This document shows positions 15,785-22,756 of a stretch of DNA of 35,937 nt, piece by piece. A program made the position numbers and the translations under genes. The DNA is from Colimorpha sp045597845. Its GTDB lineage: Bacteria > Bacteroidota > Bacteroidia > Bacteroidales > P3. The notes below the pieces were generated by a model. That model was not told the DNA's origin, searched no databases, and saw only the letters and a list, made by a program, of their open reading frames with translations. Location of the stretch: the NCBI GenBank assembly GCA_045597845.1, contig JAZLKZ010000060.1, positions 1 through 35,937 of the forward strand, given 5' to 3'. The first letter of the stretch is position 1. Every line of letters starts with the position of its first letter.

Positions 15785-17317
15785 ATGAATTATTTTTTAG
15801 ACAACAGTAGTCTTGATTTCTATCTCCGGCATCCTGATCGGCAGAACTCAGCGGAGGAATCCGCCGCTGGACAGGCGTTGGTGAGCCTTGGTCGCATAGC
15901 AGCAGAGACTGTAGCCCCGCAAGCAGGCGCGGCGGATGCCGCAGGCCCTTCGCTCTGCGACGGACAGGTGCGCTATGCGCTCACTACGCAGAAGAACTTC
16001 TCAGTACTGGCCGAGGCTGGACTGTGCGGATTGTGCATCGACCGCGAGTATGGCGGATTGGGTTTTTCGCGCATTGTGTCGTTGTTGGCTGCGGATGTAT
16101 TGGCGCGGGCCGACCTCGGTTTTGCTGCCCTTTGGGGTCTGCAAGATTGTGCAGAGGTCATTGCCCGCTTTGGCTCTCCCGAACAGCGGCGGTGCTATCT
16201 CCCTCGTATTGCGGCAGGTGCCGCCTGCTCGATGGACCTTACCGAACCTTCGGCCGGCAGTGATCTCCAGTCGGTTCGTCTCGCCGCCACCCGCGACGAG
16301 GCCGCTGGTTGCTGGCGTCTCAATGGGATGAAGAGGTTCATTACCAATGGCGGTGCCGATATCCACTTGGTGCTGGCTCGCACTGAACCTGGCAGTACGG
16401 ATGGCCGCGGACTTTCTCTCTTTCTCTGCGACCGCGCCGATGGAGGGATATCGGTGCGTAGGCTGGCTCGCAAGATGGGCATCTGCGGAACCCCCACCGC
16501 TACACTCGTGTTCCACGAAGCGCCCGCCCAGTTGCTGGGTGACCGCCGAATGGGGCTCATAAAGTATGTAATGGCACTGATGAATAATGCTCGTCTTGGG
16601 GTTGCGGCCCAGGCCGCAGGGCTCAGCGAAGCCTGTTGGCGCGAGGCAGCACGCTATGCGGCTGGACGCCGCCAGTTTGGTCGCCCCGTGGGCGAAATGG
16701 CCCAGGTGAAAGAATTGCTGGATACCATACGCGCTCGCACCGATGCGGTCCGTAGCCTGCTCTTTCTGGCAGCCCGTCAGGCAGACCTGGCAAGGGAATC
16801 CAAGCCGGCCGCCCGTTTGACCGAGTTGCTTACCCCGTTGGCTAAATTTGCAGCCAGCGAGCTGGCTAACCGCTGCGCCTACGATTGCGTGCAGGTGCAT
16901 GGAGGATGCGGTTATATGCAGGGGACGGCTTGCGAACGCTTCTACCGTGACGCACGAGTGCTCTCACTCTATGAGGGTACCTCGCAGATGCAAGTGGTGG
17001 CAGCCGCCAAAGGAATCAGCAGTGGAGCGTATGACGAACTACTCGGGGCAATGCACGACCGTATCGCCGCACAACCTCTTGATGCTGAGCAGCGAGACTG
17101 TCTGGAACTGTTGAGTCAAGGCGTCGTGTCATACCGCAAAACTGCTGGAAAGTCGCCTGTCGGAGCCTTGAATCAGAGCCTCCGATCTTTGGTCGAGCAG
17201 GCAGCCCTCCTTGTCATGGGACATCAGTTGCTTCTTGACAGTACCTACCTTCCTGCGCTGACACCGTCGTGTCGCACCTTTGTCGGTCGAGCCTCCGAAA
17301 GGTCATGGCGGTTGTGA
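15785..17317 (+). CDS. Acyl-CoA dehydrogenase-family flavoprotein with C-terminal extension
   Basis: This 510-residue protein starts 12 bp after the ACP stop. It has the acyl-CoA dehydrogenase signatures: MDLTEPSAGSD, the FAD region VHGGCGYMQGTACERFYRD, and LYEGTSQMQ with the catalytic Glu at about 397. The family removes alpha-beta hydrogens from acyl thioesters with FAD. Some members act on carrier-bound substrates, and related flavoproteins can run the other way. After about residue 400 comes an extension of about 110 residues, absent from simple 380-residue family members. It ends the operon. Its role may be to desaturate an acyl-ACP or to stand in for the missing enoyl reductase. The sequence does not decide between these. 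Confidence 0.88.
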   Translation: MNYFLDNSSLDFYLRHPDRQNSAEESAAGQALVSLGRIAAETVAPQAGAADAAGPSLCDGQVRYALTTQKNFSVLAEAGLCGLCIDREYGGLGFSRIVSLLAADVLARADLGFAALWGLQDCAEVIARFGSPEQRRCYLPRIAAGAACSMDLTEPSAGSDLQSVRLAATRDEAAGCWRLNGMKRFITNGGADIHLVLARTEPGSTDGRGLSLFLCDRADGGISVRRLARKMGICGTPTATLVFHEAPAQLLGDRRMGLIKYVMALMNNARLGVAAQAAGLSEACWREAARYAAGRRQFGRPVGEMAQVKELLDTIRARTDAVRSLLFLAARQADLARESKPAARLTELLTPLAKFAASELANRCAYDCVQVHGGCGYMQGTACERFYRDARVLSLYEGTSQMQVVAAAKGISSGAYDELLGAMHDRIAAQPLDAEQRDCLELLSQGVVSYRKTAGKSPVGALNQSLRSLVEQAALLVMGHQLLLDSTYLPALTPSCRTFVGRASERSWRL

Positions 17318-17356
17318 TTATTTTGAACTGAAAAAAAATAATTGAGAAAAAAATTG

Positions 17357-17364
17357 TATCTTTG
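17357..17364 (+). promoter_or_regulatory. -7 box of the tdh promoter
   Basis: TATCTTTG matches TAnnTTTG exactly. No strong -33 box is seen at the usual distance. Transcription from about 17371 would give a leader of about 117 nt before the tdh start, and would make tdh independent of the acyl operon. No terminator is visible between 17317 and this box. Confidence 0.55.
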
Positions 17365-17487
17365 TAGGTCATATTTGTGGGGCGGCAGATGCGCAGAATT
17401 CTTTTTTATGCGCTAATGCTGTGATATATAGATGACATTTTTTGTTGTATGATTATATAAAAAGTTAAAGATTTAAATATAACAATC

Positions 17488-18435
17488 ATGAAGAAAATTC
17501 TCATCGTCGGTGCCGGTGGACAGATCGGCTCCGAGCTCACACGCAACTTGCGCGACAAATACGGCGACAACAATGTCGTCTGCTCCGACCTCCGTCCTTT
17601 GAAGGGTGAAATCTACGAGCGCGGCCCCATCGAGCGCATCGACTCCACTCAGATTATGCAGATTGCCGAAGCCGTAAAGAAATACAACATCGACACCATC
17701 TACAACCTTGCCGCTATTCTCAGCGCAACGGCCGAATTGAATCCTATGCTTGGTTGGAACGTTGGTATCGGTAGCTTGGTGAACTGCCTCGAAGTAGCAA
17801 GACTCTTCAATTGTGCAGTCTTCACCCCCAGCTCCATCGGCGCTTTCGGCGCTTCCACTCCTCACGACAACACTCCTCAGGACACCATCCAGCGTCCTAA
17901 CACCATCTACGGTGTTACCAAGGTTACCGGCGAGTTGCTTTCCGACTACTACTTCACTCGTTTCGGTGTGGATACGCGTAGCGTCCGCTTCCCCGGTCTG
18001 ATTTCCAACCTTACGCTTCCCGGCGGCGGCACCACCGACTACGCCGTGGAAATTTACTACGCAGCCGTCAAGGGCGAGAAATTCATCTGCCCCATCAGCA
18101 AGGGTACCTTTATGGACATGATGTATATGCCCGATGCCTTGAAGGCTATGGTTGACATCATGGAGGCTGACCCCAGCAAGTTCGTTCACCGCAACTCATT
18201 CAACGTCACCTCTATGAGCTTTGACCCCGAAATAATCTACAACGCCATCAAGAAGTACTATCCCAACTTCGAGATGGAATACAAGTTCGATCCTATCCGT
18301 CAGGCTATCGCCGACAGCTGGCCCAACAAGATGGACGACAGCTGCGCTCGCAACGAGTGGGGTTGGAATCCCGAGTACGACCTCGACAAGATGACGGTTG
18401 ACATGATTGACTGTTTGAAGAAGAAACTGCTCTAA
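17488..18435 (+). CDS. tdh: L-threonine 3-dehydrogenase, short-chain (epimerase-like) type
   Basis: This 315-residue NAD-dependent extended short-chain dehydrogenase shows the Rossmann motif IVGAGGQIGSEL, NLAAILSATAELNP, SSIGAFGASTP, the catalytic Tyr/Lys of YGVTKVTGE, and RFPGLISN. This pattern matches the Bacteroidota L-threonine dehydrogenases that are often annotated as NAD-dependent epimerases. It oxidises threonine to 2-amino-3-ketobutyrate, which Kbl (encoded at 9646) then cleaves to glycine and acetyl-CoA. C-ending codons dominate, as in kbl, suggesting high expression. It has its own promoter-like box and a strong terminator. A sugar epimerase function is the less likely alternative. 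Confidence 0.9.
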   Translation: MKKILIVGAGGQIGSELTRNLRDKYGDNNVVCSDLRPLKGEIYERGPIERIDSTQIMQIAEAVKKYNIDTIYNLAAILSATAELNPMLGWNVGIGSLVNCLEVARLFNCAVFTPSSIGAFGASTPHDNTPQDTIQRPNTIYGVTKVTGELLSDYYFTRFGVDTRSVRFPGLISNLTLPGGGTTDYAVEIYYAAVKGEKFICPISKGTFMDMMYMPDALKAMVDIMEADPSKFVHRNSFNVTSMSFDPEIIYNAIKKYYPNFEMEYKFDPIRQAIADSWPNKMDDSCARNEWGWNPEYDLDKMTVDMIDCLKKKLL

Positions 18436-18460
18436 TCCTTCTTTGAAAGGTTAAATTCAA

Positions 18461-18500
18461 TCGGGAGGGAAATTCTTCGAATTTCCCTCCCGATGTTTTT
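18461..18500 (+). terminator. Intrinsic terminator of tdh
   Basis: A long perfect hairpin (18461-18493, arms of about 15 bp around a TTC loop) is followed by a T-rich tract. It lies 26 bp after the tdh stop. Confidence 0.92.
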
Positions 18501-18503
18501 TAT

Positions 18504-18538
18504 GATAAAAAAGTAAGGCGCCGCTCGCGGCGCCTTAC
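18504..18538 (-). terminator. Intrinsic terminator of the convergent 18559-19239 gene
   Basis: The inverted repeat 18513-18523 pairs with 18528-18538 around CTCG. On the minus strand it is followed by a T tract (complement of the A run at 18507-18512). It serves the gene on the right, back to back with the tdh terminator. Confidence 0.88.
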
Positions 18539-18558
18539 AATATGTTGTTTGTATTAGA

Positions 18559-19239
18559 TTAGAAGTCCAAGGCGAAACCAATGGTGCCGTTGCCTGCGCC
18601 AAAGGAGAGCATGGATTCTCTTGCGTAGGGATTGTCGCAGAGGTTGTTTTCCATACCGTCATTGAAAAGTTCGGAACGGCGATGGTGACTTCCACGCACC
18701 CACTTGATGATGCCGATAGTGGCCAGCACACCGCCAGCGGTGGCAACAACGCCTCCGGCTGCGGCGCCGGCCCAGTATCCCATCATATTGTCTGTTGTTT
18801 TGTTAAACCCTTCCATGGCATTGTTATATTCATCCATGTCGTCTTCAAAATCCATGTTGTCTATGTCGTTAGCCATGTCTTCCATTCCATCTACACCAGA
18901 TTGGACCATTTTTACGGCGCAGATGATAGTGACGGCACTGCCTACCACAAAGCAACCAGTACCTACGAAAGTTAGAATCTTTGCGGTCTTATTTTTCTTT
19001 CTTCTTTTTGTAAGATCGCTGAAATCGTTGTAGGAATCAAAGCCAAAAGAAGTGCTTTCGTTCAATTGGAAAGAAGGCTCATAGTTGAGCACGCTGCCGC
19101 CAAGATTTAAATTGTCTATGTGCAGCTGGAATACAGGATTCGATGTGGTGGCGTTTTCTTGGGTGGTTAAAGGCTCTTCGGCCCAAGCAGTTGCTCCAGC
19201 CAATAAGATGATGGCAAGAATGGTAAACATTTTTTTCAT
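18559..19239 (-). CDS. Exported protein with two hydrophobic segments, unknown function
   Basis: This 226-residue protein has a signal peptide (MKKMFTILAIILLAGATAWA). A polar stretch containing FGFDSYNDFSDLTKRRKKNK precedes a first membrane segment (ILTFVGTGCFVVGSAVTIIC). Next come an acidic Asp/Met-rich loop (GMEDMANDIDNMDFEDDMDE) and a glycine-alanine-rich segment (YWAGAAAGGVVATAGGVLAT). The C-terminus (LSFGAGNGTIGFALDF) has the alternating pattern and terminal Phe of outer-membrane strands. I do not recognise a family. It is transcribed alone, with its own terminator. Confidence 0.65.
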   Translation of the reverse strand: MKKMFTILAIILLAGATAWAEEPLTTQENATTSNPVFQLHIDNLNLGGSVLNYEPSFQLNESTSFGFDSYNDFSDLTKRRKKNKTAKILTFVGTGCFVVGSAVTIICAVKMVQSGVDGMEDMANDIDNMDFEDDMDEYNNAMEGFNKTTDNMMGYWAGAAAGGVVATAGGVLATIGIIKWVRGSHHRRSELFNDGMENNLCDNPYARESMLSFGAGNGTIGFALDF

Positions 19240-19771
19240 AACATTAATGAGTTTAATTGTTTGGGCTCTGTTGTTTTTGGTTTTGTGATGCGCAATGAGG
19301 CAAAGAACCCTTAAATCCTATATTGCGGATCAAATTACTTGCGAGAATTAGATAATCATATGTAGTTGGATTCTGTTGTCTGCGTATGGGCTCTTTACGC
19401 TATGCAATAAAAGAAAGTGGAGCCGTCCATTTAACCCGATTGTTGTTGTAGGGCTTCGACTCCCTGTAGAAGTAGTAAGGTGTTGAACCACTCCACAGGA
19501 TGTACAGAAAATATATACAACTGTGCGAGCGTCCATCTCCTCATTATTCCTCTTTTTACTTTGCGAAGTGTCGAAGTTCACAACAACGGAATAAAGCGAA
19601 AATGCGCTTTCTTGCGGATAGCATACTCTTGCTATCAACAATGCAAGTTACCATTTTTTTTGAAATAAAACAAAAAAATGAATCAAATTCGAAAAACAAA
19701 GCCAAGCGAATGAAGAACTTATTTTGTCCTTGATCGCTTTTGTACGAGAATTTTTGTCTAAATCTCGCTCA
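19240..19771. other. 532-bp intergenic region with small inverted repeats
   Basis: No gene can be assigned with confidence. A minus-strand frame of 97 codons (19348-19641) lacks a signal peptide, a good start context or a known pattern. Plus-strand structure includes a TTACTTTG box (19556-19563, promoter-like), a hairpin with arms 19593-19598 and 19605-19610, a perfect 7-bp hairpin (19617-19623 with 19630-19636), and a T tract at 19653-19661. This order could fit a short non-coding RNA from about 19570 to 19660, but the terminator stem is weak. Confidence 0.3.
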
Positions 19772-21781
19772 TTAAAACTTCCATTGCAGTTGGATTCTCC
19801 AGTTTTGTTTGTGGTTGGAGTCGATGCTTTCGTTGCCGCTGCCTACGGTTTCTTTGTCGGAATAGGCCGTGATGGCGTATTTCGCCTCCAGTTTGAACGA
19901 TGGCGTGATGTTGTAGCGTATCACAAAGTAGCTTCGTAGTCCTTGGTCGAGGTATGTTGTGGAACCGAAACTGTAAGCCATGTCGCTCTCCACGGTGTAG
20001 AGTCGTGCGTCGTAGTCGTCAACATCGAACAGGGCAAACCGTGCGGCGAGCGTTAGCGGCAGCTTGCCGGCATGGTAGCCTATGTCTTGGTAGAGCAGAA
20101 ATCCTTCTTTGGCAGGCTCGACTTCGTCTTGGAAATGGGTGTAGGCGATGCGGGTGGTCAGCGTCCATCCTCCCGTGGAGTATTGCAGGTTGGCTTGCAC
20201 TTGCTGCCGTGTGGTCTGTTGCACAAGATATTCGGCATGGTTGGGAAGGGTGGTGTTGTCGGCTCCCGATTTGTATCTATAGCGCAGTTCCAGGTTCACG
20301 CCACTTGGGGTTTTCTTGTTCAGGTTGACGCGATAGTCGGTGCCGTAGGAGGGTGCATAGACTTGATATTTCATCCAAGGAAACTTGTAAAAGTCGGCGC
20401 GAAGCAGCGCATGAATATTGAAAGGTAGGAGCGTCTGGAAATTCAGGCAGAGTCCATTTTCGTTCTGGTTGCGACGTTGCTGTCCCGCTGCGGCGGCGTA
20501 GAGGTTTTGATAGTCGGTGGCGTAGTTGCGGTAGTAGGCGCAGAAACGATTGTCGTTGTCGAGGTTGAGTTGCATGCCGCCAATTCCGGCGAAGGCTATG
20601 TTTTGCGACATTGCCAGTTCTCCAAATAGCAAGATGTTGTGTAGTAGATATTTGCCATAAACTCCGAGGTTGTAGTTCTTGTCGCCTCGGAATATGAATT
20701 GGTTGTATCGGTTGGTTTCGGGCTGTAGCGCTTTGTCGAGGGTCATGTAATAGGCAGTGGCGCCAATTTGTAGGTTGGAGTTTTGGTAGTGTAGATTGCC
20801 TCCAAAGAGTTGCTCCCCGATTTGGTTGCGTTTTTCCAGTTCGTTTTGGGTGCGGTGATAGCCCGAAAGATAGTAGCTTTGAATGCCTGTTGCGTCGCGC
20901 AAGATATTGGAATAGAATATTGTGGAGCTGAGATGCTTGCAGATTTCAATAGTTGTTGCGGCCCCTTGAAGGAAGCCGTATTCTCCATAGGCGCTGGCGG
21001 GTTTGATGCCTTGCGCCACCCGGCTGATATTGGTGGTTGTGGCTCCGAAAGGGGCAAATCCAGTCCAGAGCGTGATTCCTTGTCCGAATTGCAGGTGGTA
21101 TTGTCCTACAATGATGCTCTTGAACTTCCCGAAATTGTTGAGCATTAGGTTGAAACCGTAGAAGTCGAAGCCTTTGGGCTGGGATGCGGTAAACAGAGCC
21201 TCTCCAGGGTCTTTGTCTGCCGAGAGTTGCAAACGGATGCGGTCGCTGTACTGGAACCGATAGCATCCATGAAGGCGCAGCGGTGACCCGTCGTAGATGG
21301 ATTCTCGATAGCCGCGCGCCTGTTCGAATGCGCCGCCGCTCCCCACTACGAGGCTGCTTTTTCCGTGCCGAAGCATCTCGCGTATTGTAAATCGTTGTCG
21401 AGTAGGTGGTTGCGCCGTAATGGTGATGGGCTTGATAAACGCTATTGTGGCGGAGTCGAATCCATTTATCAGCGGCAGCTCGTTGAGGGAGGTCAAGAAA
21501 CCGTATTGCTTTACATAGGTGCGCAGTGCCGAGATTTGGAACTCGTTGAGAAACGGAAAGTCGGCGAGGGCGTTGGTGTCGTTGAGGTTAAACGGCTGGT
21601 CGAGGTGGTTTTCGTAGCGTTCTATCAGCTCTTCGCAGCTTGCTGATCCAGTTTCGTCATCATCAATAAGGTCCAACATGTCCTCCAATTGGGTGTTGAT
21701 GGGCTGTTGCGCCTTGACTGTTATACTCCACAGCAGTACGACAAAGATTATACAATAATATTTTCTTGATGGAAACGCCAA
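19772..21781 (-). CDS. Helix-hairpin-helix plus outer-membrane beta-barrel protein
   Basis: This 669-residue protein begins at a TTG codon (21781). An in-frame stop lies 6 nt upstream and the next ATG is 34 codons in, past the signal peptide (RKYYCIIFVVLLWSITVKAQ), so TTG is the best start. Residues about 50-115 form a ComEA-like helix-hairpin-helix pair (FNLNDTNALADFPFLNEFQ, YGFLTSLNELPLINGFD). Residues about 130-669 are alternating aromatic strands ending in WRIQLQWKF, as in outer-membrane barrels. The combination is known from unnamed Bacteroidota proteins without a proven role. Helix-hairpin-helix units often bind DNA, so surface DNA binding or uptake is possible (inference). It follows the PorV/PorQ-like gene by 51 bp, probably in one operon. 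Confidence 0.78.
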   Translation of the reverse strand: MAFPSRKYYCIIFVVLLWSITVKAQQPINTQLEDMLDLIDDDETGSASCEELIERYENHLDQPFNLNDTNALADFPFLNEFQISALRTYVKQYGFLTSLNELPLINGFDSATIAFIKPITITAQPPTRQRFTIREMLRHGKSSLVVGSGGAFEQARGYRESIYDGSPLRLHGCYRFQYSDRIRLQLSADKDPGEALFTASQPKGFDFYGFNLMLNNFGKFKSIIVGQYHLQFGQGITLWTGFAPFGATTTNISRVAQGIKPASAYGEYGFLQGAATTIEICKHLSSTIFYSNILRDATGIQSYYLSGYHRTQNELEKRNQIGEQLFGGNLHYQNSNLQIGATAYYMTLDKALQPETNRYNQFIFRGDKNYNLGVYGKYLLHNILLFGELAMSQNIAFAGIGGMQLNLDNDNRFCAYYRNYATDYQNLYAAAAGQQRRNQNENGLCLNFQTLLPFNIHALLRADFYKFPWMKYQVYAPSYGTDYRVNLNKKTPSGVNLELRYRYKSGADNTTLPNHAEYLVQQTTRQQVQANLQYSTGGWTLTTRIAYTHFQDEVEPAKEGFLLYQDIGYHAGKLPLTLAARFALFDVDDYDARLYTVESDMAYSFGSTTYLDQGLRSYFVIRYNITPSFKLEAKYAITAYSDKETVGSGNESIDSNHKQNWRIQLQWKF

Positions 21782-21832
21782 AACTTATATTGTGTAGAAT
21801 TTCACATAATTATTTAGGAAGACGTTGTGCGT

Positions 21833-22681
21833 CTATTTGTCGAAAATCACGCTCAACACTGGCGACAAGCCGAGTACGGGATGCATTTGTGCGGCGATGT
21901 CGGCGTGTAGATGCTTGTGATGGATTCCTATTCCGAAGCCGTAGCTGTTGGATCGTGTGGCGAAGCCTGCACGGCAGTAGAGCAGTTCCCAAAATCGGTA
22001 TTCCGCTCCTATGCGCAGCATCGGTTTTTGGTAGATGTTTTTCTCGAGTTCAACAGTCCCTATGCAGTTTGTTGTCAACTGATAGCCAATGCCAGCGTTG
22101 AATACGACAGGTAGGTGGTCGGTGATAAGTTCGTTGCCGCTTTTGAGAAACAACGGGTTGAAAATCTTTGCTCCGATGATGCATCGGTTCGACGGGCGGT
22201 ATTGTATTCCAAGGGCGCAGGTGAGATGATGCTGAGGGTCGTAGTGTGGGTCGTTGCATCCTGCATAGAGATAGTTGGCGGTTATGCCTAACGACATTTT
22301 TGGCGTAACTTTCATCGCATATCCGCCAGCGGCTTGTTGCTCGTTGTATTGTGCCGTTCCGTGATAGGTGTAGTGCAGCAATGCCGAACCATTCTTCCCT
22401 ACGAGGAGATTGCCCGCAATGTTGAGGTAGGGGAGTTCTCTGACGAAATGGTTCTGTTGGTAGGAGAGTCCAACGGAATTATGGTGCTGAAATGCCGTTC
22501 CGGCGATATTGTCTGCCGCCGACCAAAAGTCGTCAAGCCCGACCGTTGCGCCACCCATCGCTGCGCTGCGTGCGCCTGTTGCGGGAAAATCGAACTGAGC
22601 CCTTGCCGAAAACGAAACAAAGCAAAGCAATAATAGGCATAACGTCCCCCGAAACGTAATGCGCATATTCATCTTATTCAT
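21833..22681 (-). CDS. PorV/PorQ-like (FadL-type) outer-membrane beta-barrel protein
   Basis: This protein has 282 residues from ATG 22681. ATG codons at 22672 and 22666 are also possible, and the longer frame would need GTG. A signal peptide (LCLLLLCFVSFSARAQ) is followed by the typical opening FDFPATGARSAAMGGATVG and a WSAADNIAGTAF segment in the place where PorV/PorQ proteins have an N-P-A motif. Repeated barrel strands run to the C-terminus. PorV and PorQ are T9SS outer-membrane proteins, but many relatives in the family have other roles. The neighbour is the helix-hairpin-helix barrel gene rather than other por genes, so I do not assign PorQ. Confidence 0.72.
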   Translation of the reverse strand: MNKMNMRITFRGTLCLLLLCFVSFSARAQFDFPATGARSAAMGGATVGLDDFWSAADNIAGTAFQHHNSVGLSYQQNHFVRELPYLNIAGNLLVGKNGSALLHYTYHGTAQYNEQQAAGGYAMKVTPKMSLGITANYLYAGCNDPHYDPQHHLTCALGIQYRPSNRCIIGAKIFNPLFLKSGNELITDHLPVVFNAGIGYQLTTNCIGTVELEKNIYQKPMLRIGAEYRFWELLYCRAGFATRSNSYGFGIGIHHKHLHADIAAQMHPVLGLSPVLSVIFDK

Positions 22682-22732
22682 AGACAATAATAAACAAATT
22701 CCCACGTTAATGAATTAATAGAAATCACTCTA

Positions 22733-22740
22733 CAAATTTA
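22733..22740 (-). promoter_or_regulatory. -7 box for the PorV/PorQ-like gene
   Basis: On the minus strand this reads TAAATTTG, an exact TAnnTTTG match, with transcription from about 22726. The -33 region, which reaches into the start of the divergent DUF4954 gene, is weak. Confidence 0.4.
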
Positions 22741-22756
22741 CAAAATCTTTTGCAGT

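Noticed and set aside
16001..16900. Minus-strand open frame of about 299 codons opposite the acyl-CoA dehydrogenase gene
   Set aside because: The plus strand carries the conserved flavoprotein motifs. The antisense frame arises from the G+C-rich codon use.
11915..17317. Aryl polyene, flexirubin or dialkylresorcinol gene cluster
   Set aside because: The expected AMP-ligase, aromatic lyase, second carrier protein, thioesterase, acyltransferase or resorcinol-forming enzymes are absent from the operon and its neighbours.
19451..19464. tRNA/tmRNA-like T-arm sequence (GGGCTTCGACTCCC)
   Set aside because: The loop has eight bases, and no acceptor, D or anticodon arm, nor a CCA end, can be built around it.
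21833..22681. Firm assignment of the FadL-type barrel as the T9SS protein PorQ
   Set aside because: The opening motif is shared by a wide family, the gene is not near other T9SS genes, and the sequence does not clearly match the PorQ pattern I know.
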